DNA from: an uncultured Clostridia bacterium
Lineage (GTDB): Bacteria > Bacillota > Clostridia > Oscillospirales > JAAYOS01
Reading direction: 5' to 3'
DNA length: 11,093 nt
Assembly (NCBI GenBank): GCA_944386395.1
Contig: CALXAZ010000028.1
Location: 1 to 11,093 of the forward strand
Part shown: positions 6,569 to 11,093 of the stretch, piece after piece
Numbering within the stretch: the first letter of the stretch is position 1
How the letters are laid out: each line of letters starts with the position of its first letter
Program-made: the position numbers and the translations under genes
Notes under the pieces: model-generated
Seen by the model: the letters and a program-made list of their open reading frames with translations, nothing else
Told to the model about the DNA's origin: nothing
The model's database searches: none

Positions 6569-8671
6569 TTAGGCTTTGGGAGCACGCTGTGCAACAATCT
6601 TCTCCTGCAAGCTCTTTGGAAGCTCAACATAATGGCTGGGCTCCATCGTATACTGTCCACGTCCCTGTGTGCGGGAGCGGAGATCTGTTGCATATCCAAA
6701 CATCTCGCTGAGCGGAACAAACGCATCTATAACCTGTGCACCGGAACGTGTCTCCATTCCGTTTATCTGCCCACGGCGGGAATTCAGGTCGCCGATAACA
6801 TCTCCCATATAGTCCTCCGGCACATTTACCACAACGTGCATTATCGGCTCGAGAAGCACCGGATCCGCCTTCCTGCACGCCTCCTTGAACGCCATGGAGG
6901 CGGCAATCTTAAATGCCATTTCGGACGAGTCAACCTCATGGTATGAGCCGTCATACAGCGTGACCTTTACATCAACTACGTTATATCCTGCAAGTACGCC
7001 GGACTGCATCGCACCCTGGATACCCTGATCAATAGGAGCAATATACTCCTTCGGTATGGCACCGCCGACGATCTTGTTGATAAACTCATAGCCCTTGCCA
7101 GACTCGTTTGGCTCGACAATAATCTTGACATGACCATATTGTCCCTTACCACCCGACTGACGGGCATATTTGGTCTCCTGATCAACACTCTTGCGTATTG
7201 TCTCCTTGTAGGCCACCTGCGGCGCGCCAACATTTGCCTCCACCTTAAACTCACGCAACAGACGGTCAACAATTATCTCCAGATGGAGCTCACCCATACC
7301 AGCGATTATAGTCTGCCCTGTTTCCTCATCAGTGTAGGTGCGGAATGTCGGATCCTCCTCGGCCAGCTTGGACAGGGCAATACCCATTTTTTCCTGACCC
7401 GCCTTCGTCTTTGGCTCTATCGCAACACGGATAACCGGCTCCGGGAATTCCATCGACTCAAGAACTATCGGCGCTTTCTCGTCACATAGCGTATCACCTG
7501 TAGTTGTATTCTTTAGACCAACCGCAGCTGCTATGTCTCCAGAATAGACCGTTTCAATATCCTCGCGGTGATTTGCGTGCATCTGCACTATACGCCCCAG
7601 ACGCTCACGGTTTCCCTTGGTGGAATTATACACTGAAGCGCCAGCATTTATTGTTCCTGAATACACACGGAAAAACGCCAACTTCCCGACAAACGGGTCT
7701 GTAGCAATCTTAAACGCGAGGGCTGCAAATGGCGCCTCGTCGGATGAAGGACGGCTGTCCTCCTCCCCCGTGTCGGGATTGACACCCTTTATGTCAGGTA
7801 TATCTGTCGGGGCTGGCATATAATCTATAATTGCATCGAGAAGCTGCTGAACGCCCTTGTTGCGGTAGGCCGTTCCGCACAATACAGGCACCAGCTCATT
7901 TGCAATAGTAGCCCTACGGATGACCTTCTTAAGCTCGGGAATGGTGATTTCCTCTCCCTCGAGATATTTTGTCATCAGGTCGTCATCAAGCTCCGACACC
8001 GACTCGACAAGCTTCTCATGGTATTCCTCGGCTATTTCCTTCATATCTTCCGGAATGTCGGTAATATTGACTACCTTTCCCAGGTCGTCCTCATATATAT
8101 GAGCCTTCATTTCCAGCAGATCTATGACCCCAATAAAGTCACTTTCTGCCCCTATCGGCAGCTGCATGGCAACAGCATTTGCCTTTAGCCTGTCGTGCAT
8201 CATATCAAGCACATTATAGAAATCCGCACCCATGATGTCCATCTTATTGACAAACGCCATGCGCGGTACTCCATAGTGGTCTGCCTGACGCCAAACAGTC
8301 TCAGACTGAGGCTCAACGCCTCCCTTTGCGCAGAATACCGTTACAGACCCGTCGAGTACCCTCAGTGAGCGCTCAACCTCAACAGTAAAGTCAACGTGTC
8401 CGGGAGTGTCTATTATATTGATACGGTGCTTTGGATATTGGTTTTCTGAGCCGCCCCAGAAGCATGTGGTCGCCGCCGAGGTGATCGTGATACCACGCTC
8501 CTGCTCCTGCTCCATCCAGTCCATCGTTGCCGAACCATCGTGTGTTTCACCTATCTTATAGTTCTTTCCGGTGTAGAAAAGAATACGCTCTGTACAGGTG
8601 GTTTTTCCGGCGTCGATGTGAGCCATAATACCAATATTTCTTGTTAATTCTAGCGGATATGCTCTTGGCAT
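6569..8671 (-). CDS. fusA: Translation elongation factor G
   Basis: This 700-residue GTPase drives tRNA-mRNA translocation and, with RRF, ribosome recycling. The G domain shows AHIDAGKTT (17-25), RGITI (59-63), DTPGH (88-92) and NKMD (142-145). Domain II begins near FKIATDPFVGKLAFFRVYSG. Domain IV has ARQSGGKGQYGHVKI and the tip sequence DGSYHEVDSSE with His578, which matches the translocation-critical His of E. coli EF-G. Domain V ends with GRGQYTMEPSHY. These features fit canonical EF-G rather than tetracycline-resistance or EF-G2 paralogues. AAGGAGA (8678-8684) lies 6 nt before ATG. Spacing to rpsG is 34 nt, so the two are co-transcribed and probably coupled. Confidence 0.99.
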   Translation of the reverse strand: MPRAYPLELTRNIGIMAHIDAGKTTCTERILFYTGKNYKIGETHDGSATMDWMEQEQERGITITSAATTCFWGGSENQYPKHRINIIDTPGHVDFTVEVERSLRVLDGSVTVFCAKGGVEPQSETVWRQADHYGVPRMAFVNKMDIMGADFYNVLDMMHDRLKANAVAMQLPIGAESDFIGVIDLLEMKAHIYEDDLGKVVNITDIPEDMKEIAEEYHEKLVESVSELDDDLMTKYLEGEEITIPELKKVIRRATIANELVPVLCGTAYRNKGVQQLLDAIIDYMPAPTDIPDIKGVNPDTGEEDSRPSSDEAPFAALAFKIATDPFVGKLAFFRVYSGTINAGASVYNSTKGNRERLGRIVQMHANHREDIETVYSGDIAAAVGLKNTTTGDTLCDEKAPIVLESMEFPEPVIRVAIEPKTKAGQEKMGIALSKLAEEDPTFRTYTDEETGQTIIAGMGELHLEIIVDRLLREFKVEANVGAPQVAYKETIRKSVDQETKYARQSGGKGQYGHVKIIVEPNESGKGYEFINKIVGGAIPKEYIAPIDQGIQGAMQSGVLAGYNVVDVKVTLYDGSYHEVDSSEMAFKIAASMAFKEACRKADPVLLEPIMHVVVNVPEDYMGDVIGDLNSRRGQINGMETRSGAQVIDAFVPLSEMFGYATDLRSRTQGRGQYTMEPSHYVELPKSLQEKIVAQRAPKA

Positions 8672-8705
8672 GAATTTTCTCCTTCCATTCAGGCGACTTC
8701 AGAAA

Positions 8706-9176
8706 TTACCAGCGGTAGTGGGCAAACGCCTTGTTTGCCTCAGCCATCCTGTGGGTCTCCTCGCGCTTTTTAACGGAGTTGCCAAGGTTGTTGGTTGCGT
8801 CCATAATTTCGCCTGCGAGGCGCTCTTTCATTGTTTTTTCACTTCTCTGACGGGAATACTGCGTCAGCCAGCGAAGCCCCAGTGTCTGGCGGCGCTCAGG
8901 GCGCACTTCCATAGGCACCTGGTAGGTAGACCCGCCAACGCGGCGTGCCTTTACCTCCAATACAGGCATAATGTTTTCAAGTGCTGCTTCAAAAACTTCC
9001 AGCGGGTCCTTATCCATCTTGGTCTTTATGATGTCAAATGCACCATACACAACCTTCTGGGAGGTTCCCTTCTTTCCATCGTACATAATACTATTGATGA
9101 GCTTTGTGACAAGCTTGGAATTGTACATCGGATCCGGAAGTACATCTCTCTTAGGGACATTTCCTCTTCTGGGCAC
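8706..9176 (-). CDS. rpsG: 30S ribosomal protein S7 (GTG start)
   Basis: S7, 156 residues, is the normal bacterial length. It binds the 3' major domain of 16S rRNA and nucleates assembly of the 30S head. The start PRRGNVPKRDVLPDP and the conserved core KVVYGAFDIIKTK, GGSTYQVPMEVRPERRQTLGLRWL and the C-terminal KREETHRMAEANKAFAHYRW are characteristic. The initiation codon is GTG at 9176, supported by AAGGAGG (9185-9191) 8 nt upstream and by the standard N-terminus. The 154-nt gap to rpsL is long for this operon and contains a hairpin. In E. coli, S7 represses translation by binding the rpsL-rpsG junction; whether that happens here is unknown. Confidence 0.98.
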   Translation of the reverse strand: MPRRGNVPKRDVLPDPMYNSKLVTKLINSIMYDGKKGTSQKVVYGAFDIIKTKMDKDPLEVFEAALENIMPVLEVKARRVGGSTYQVPMEVRPERRQTLGLRWLTQYSRQRSEKTMKERLAGEIMDATNNLGNSVKKREETHRMAEANKAFAHYRW

Positions 9177-9272
9177 TTAACTTCCCTCCTTCAAAATTCA
9201 TGATTTCATAGGTACTCGAAAGTGTCATCTTCCGCTGTTGCCCCTGAGGTTCAATACATAATATATATTAAA

Positions 9273-9313
9273 ACGCAGGGCAAAACCGACCGGGTTCTAC
9301 CGCGGTCTTGCGT
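9273..9313 (-). other. Structured rpsL-rpsG intercistronic element
   Basis: Downstream of the rpsL stop, the minus strand can form an outer stem ACGCA / TGCGT (9309-9313 with 9273-9277). The inner stem is GACCGCGG / CCCGGTC (9300-9307 with 9288-9294), with one bulged C and a 5-nt loop. TTTTAATAT follows, so a weak attenuator or an RNA-protein binding site is possible. The remaining bases to the rpsG ribosome site (about 9192-9272) show no strong structure. Confidence 0.5.
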
Positions 9314-9330
9314 CACGATATAAACTTTCC

Positions 9331-9753
9331 TTACTTGGCACCGACCTTCGGACGCTTTGCGCCGTACTTGGAACGAGCCTGTCTGCGGTTTGCAACGCCC
9401 TGCGTATCAAGCGTACCACGGATAATGTGGTAACGTGTACCAGGCAGATCCTTTACACGACCTCCTCTCAGCATTACAACAGAGTGCTCCTGAAGGTTGT
9501 GTCCTTCGCCCGGAATATAGGCCGTAACCTCTATGCCGTTTGAAAGACGCACACGGGCAATCTTGCGGAGTGCAGAGTTTGGCTTTTTCGGGGTTGCCGT
9601 TCTTACTGCGGTACATACACCGCGCTTCTGCGGAGATGACTGATCTGTCTGCTTGTTTCTCAGGGTGTTGAGTCCCTTCTGAAGGGCAGGGGCAGTCGAC
9701 TTTGAGGTGACGGTTTCCCTTCCCTTGCGAACGAGCTGATTAAATGTGGGCAT
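9331..9753 (-). CDS. rpsL: 30S ribosomal protein S12
   Basis: S12, 140 residues, lies at the decoding centre and affects accuracy. The length and the insert before SSPQKRGVC match the longer Gram-positive form, against about 124 in E. coli. The decoding loop TPKKPNSALRK has K56-K57, equal to E. coli K42-K43, and RVKDLPG has K101-D102, equal to K87-D88. The usual streptomycin-resistance positions therefore carry the sensitive residues, and the RimO-modified Asp is present. I start at ATG 9753, not the in-frame upstream ATG at 9774, because AAGGAGG (9761-9767) lies 7 nt before it and S12 proteins begin MPTxNQL. The gene is 73 nt after the L7Ae-like gene, a gap that holds two short hairpins. Confidence 0.99.
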   Translation of the reverse strand: MPTFNQLVRKGRETVTSKSTAPALQKGLNTLRNKQTDQSSPQKRGVCTAVRTATPKKPNSALRKIARVRLSNGIEVTAYIPGEGHNLQEHSVVMLRGGRVKDLPGTRYHIIRGTLDTQGVANRRQARSKYGAKRPKVGAK

Positions 9754-9760
9754 TGAGTTT

Positions 9761-9767
9761 CCTCCTT
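9761..9767 (-). promoter_or_regulatory. Ribosome binding site that fixes the rpsL start
   Basis: AAGGAGG on the minus strand is 7 nt before ATG 9753 and lies inside the longer reading frame that begins at 9774, ruling that longer start unlikely. Confidence 0.85.
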
Positions 9768-9779
9768 TCCTCAAAAATA

Positions 9780-9819
9780 TGCCGGCTTTCCGGCAAGTTT
9801 TATTTCTCCGGTTTCCCGG
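9780..9819 (-). other. Two tandem hairpins between the L7Ae-like gene and rpsL
   Basis: Reading the minus strand, CCGG-GAAA-CCGG (9808-9819) forms a 4-bp stem with a GNRA-type GAAA loop. Then TGCCGG-AAAG-CCGGCA (9780-9795) forms a perfect 6-bp stem followed by TATTTTTG. The second resembles a short, weak terminator or attenuator and could tune how much transcription passes from the first gene into rpsL. Alternatively, these are processing or protein-binding sites. Confidence 0.5.
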
Positions 9820-9826
9820 TAAGAAA

Positions 9827-10072
9827 TCATTTCTTTACAGACGCTGCCACAGCCGAGCTTACTGACAGCCCACAGGCACGTCCGAGTTGGCGCATCGTAG
9901 GTACATACTCAAGCTCCACACCGTTTTTACGGCAGAGCTCCTCTATTTCACTAATAATAAATGGGCTTGCGTCCTCCGCCAGAAAAACCACGCGGGCACG
10001 CCCCCCGCTTATCGCCCGGCGGGACTGATTGAGCCCCACTACTTTGCTGCCATGTTCAAGTTCTGTAAGCAA
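9827..10072 (-). CDS. L7Ae/YbxF-family kink-turn RNA-binding protein (TTG start)
   Basis: This 81-residue protein covers a single L7Ae/L30e/S12e/Gadd45 domain. Landmarks are KVVGLNQSRRAI (about 10-21; the G-x-N-Q RNA-contact loop), VVFLAEDASP (about 28-37), and LGRACGLSVSSAVAAS towards the C-terminus. It is the counterpart of Bacillus subtilis YbxF, encoded at the same place between rpoC and rpsL; that family binds RNA kink-turns. Its physiological role is unsettled, and ribosome association is the usual suggestion. Initiation is at TTG 10072, with GGAGGG (10079-10084) 6 nt upstream; no good ATG or GTG lies nearby that keeps the conserved N-terminus. It is the first gene of the operon, about 40 nt from the predicted transcript start. 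Confidence 0.93.
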   Translation of the reverse strand: MLTELEHGSKVVGLNQSRRAISGGRARVVFLAEDASPFIISEIEELCRKNGVELEYVPTMRQLGRACGLSVSSAVAASVKK

Positions 10073-10117
10073 TTTTTACCCTCCGTTCAACAGGCACAAA
10101 TCGCCACACGCTCGAAA

Positions 10118-10146
10118 ATTATAACACCTAAACCCCTTAAAGTCAA
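10118..10146 (-). promoter_or_regulatory. Main promoter of the str operon
   Basis: The minus strand has TTGACT (10141-10146), a 17-nt spacer and TATAAT (10118-10123). TGT immediately before the -10 gives an extended -10 element. The transcript should start near 10111 with a leader of about 40 nt to the TTG start at 10072. The match is close to consensus, as expected for genes of the translation apparatus. Confidence 0.88.
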
Positions 10147-10197
10147 CAGTTTGCTTCACTTTCTATCCAAAATTCTAAAAAGTTGGCAATTTATTAA

Positions 10198-10229
10198 ACC
10201 AAAAGGGGATTTTTACATCCCCTTTTGGT
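10198..10229 (-). terminator. Hairpin terminator after rpoC
   Basis: A 13-bp perfect stem (10198-10210 with 10217-10229; core AAAAGGGGAT / ATCCCCTTTT) has a 6-nt loop and lies 21 nt after the rpoC stop. On the minus strand the following bases are TTAATAAATT, a poor U-tract, so termination may be partial and some rpoBC transcripts may continue into the str operon. Confidence 0.75.
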
Positions 10230-10250
10230 CTATTTTTGTCGGACCGGGTT

Positions 10251-11093
10251 CTAGATGTCTGCATCCGCTGCCGGGAAGCTGTCTCCAAAGCTGTCTTCAG
10301 GCTCGTTGTTTTCCACTTCCATATCAAAATCACGATAAATTTCCATACCTGATCCTGCCGGCACAAGCTTTCCGATTATAACATTCTCCTTCAATCCAAC
10401 AAGATGGTCAACTTTACCCTTTATCGCGGCATCGGTGAGCACCTTTGTCGTTTCCTGGAAGGAGGCGGCTGAAAGGAACGAATCCGTCGCAAGCGAAGCC
10501 TTCGTTATGCCCATTAGCACCGGTGTTCCGATAGCGGGGGAAAGCCCCTCCTCGCCTGCATCTATGCGCTCCTGTATCTTTCTGTTTGCTTCCTCAAACT
10601 CAAGCAGATCAACCTGGCTACCTATCAGAATATCTGTATCGCCCGGATCGTCCACCTTTATCTTTCTCATCATCTGGCGGACAATCACCTCTATATGCCT
10701 GTCGTTTATGTCAACGCCCTGCTGGCGATAGACCTTCTGTACCTCGCGTATAAGATAATTCTGCACAGCTGCTGTGCCTTTAATACGCAGTATATCATGC
10801 GGATTGAGAGATCCTTCGGTAAGCTCGTCTCCTTCCTCCACTATCGACCCGTCGCGGACCTTCATAGTCGAGCCAAACGGTATCTGCATCATGACAACCT
10901 CGCCCGTCTCCTGGTTGGTTATGGACAGGCTGCGCTGACCCGCTCTTCTCGGCTCCTCGCGGCGGACAATACCGCTACCCTCGGCCATAACTGCAAGACG
11001 TTTCGGCTTGCGCCCCTCAAATAGCTCTTCAACGCGCGGAAGACCCTGCGTAATATCACCGCCAGCAATACCGCCGGTGTGGAAGGTACGCAT
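10251..11093 (-). CDS. rpoC: RNA polymerase beta' subunit, C-terminal part (5' end outside window)
   Basis: The last 280 residues of beta' are present. The first bases encode MRTFHTGG, which is internal and corresponds to the conserved trigger-loop residues M932-H936 of E. coli, so the visible Met is not the start. It continues with GGDITQGLPRVEELFEGRKPK, a beta-sandwich-like insert (GEVVMMQIPFGSTMKVRDGSIVEEGDEL), the conserved QKVYRQQGVDINDRHIEVIVRQMM segment, and the near-terminal FLSAASFQETTKVLTDAAIKGKVDHLVGLKENVIIGKLVPAGSG block. An acidic tail (EVENNEPEDSFGDSFPAADADI) ends the protein. rpoB would be expected upstream, beyond base 11093. Confidence 0.98.
   Translation of the reverse strand: MRTFHTGGIAGGDITQGLPRVEELFEGRKPKRLAVMAEGSGIVRREEPRRAGQRSLSITNQETGEVVMMQIPFGSTMKVRDGSIVEEGDELTEGSLNPHDILRIKGTAAVQNYLIREVQKVYRQQGVDINDRHIEVIVRQMMRKIKVDDPGDTDILIGSQVDLLEFEEANRKIQERIDAGEEGLSPAIGTPVLMGITKASLATDSFLSAASFQETTKVLTDAAIKGKVDHLVGLKENVIIGKLVPAGSGMEIYRDFDMEVENNEPEDSFGDSFPAADADI

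Noticed and set aside
8670..9203. 177-residue plus-strand open frame
   Set aside because: It lies antisense to rpsG, whose product is unmistakable, and its translation resembles no protein family.
9580..9590. Possible streptomycin-resistance substitution in S12
   Set aside because: The TPKKPNS loop (K56-K57) and K101 carry the usual wild-type residues.
9754..9774. Seven-residue N-terminal extension of S12
   Set aside because: It would contain the AAGGAGG ribosome site itself, and S12 proteins start at MPTxNQL.
9887..10381. 164-residue plus-strand open frame across the rpoC-L7Ae gap
   Set aside because: It overlaps the antisense of two certain genes, the str promoter and the rpoC terminator, and has no convincing ribosome site.

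Overview
The window looks like a chromosomal segment from a low-to-mid GC Gram-positive bacterium, most likely a member of the Clostridia (Oscillospirales or Christensenellales type; this placement is inference). The evidence is the order rpoC - L7Ae-like gene - rpsL - rpsG - fusA - tuf, which is the classical Firmicutes str arrangement with a YbxF-type gene between rpoC and rpsL. Supporting signs are the long Gram-positive form of S12, strong AGGAGG ribosome sites, TTG and GTG starts, a membrane pyrophosphatase of the K+-dependent class, and a secreted protein with InlB-like B-repeats. Every gene is on the minus strand, so the window reads right to left.

Right part (11093 to 5201): the 3' end of rpoC ends at 10251 and is followed by a hairpin. 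A strong promoter (TTGACT, 17 nt, TATAAT with an extended -10) then starts a translation operon: a kink-turn-binding L7Ae-family protein (TTG start), rpsL, rpsG (GTG start), fusA and tuf. It ends in a good intrinsic terminator at 5204-5233. The operon's gaps hold structures that look regulatory: two small CCGG hairpins before rpsL, a larger hairpin between rpsL and rpsG, and a 25-bp near-palindrome between fusA and tuf that overlaps a possible tuf promoter.

Middle (5183 to 2322): immediately after the tuf terminator is a small stand-alone PAS-domain protein with a very strong ribosome site and its own terminator. Next is hppA, a membrane-integral pyrophosphatase with its own near-consensus promoter, a leader of about 140 nt and a GC-rich terminator. 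Sequence landmarks put it in the K+-dependent subfamily, with the semi-conserved gate glutamate at the position used in Na+-pumping members.

Left part (2321 to 1): an AT-rich 0.3-kb promoter region with three pairs of direct repeats at roughly helical spacing precedes a large secreted protein. That reading frame is open from 2028 to base 1 (676 codons) and runs off the window. It has a clear signal peptide, one InlB-like B-repeat and several divergent acidic beta-repeat units.

The window is mainly housekeeping. I see no mobile element, CRISPR array, tRNA, rRNA or recognisable riboswitch. The points most worth a second look are the intercistronic structures of the str operon, the PAS gene behind the tuf terminator, and the surface-protein gene with its repeat-rich promoter.
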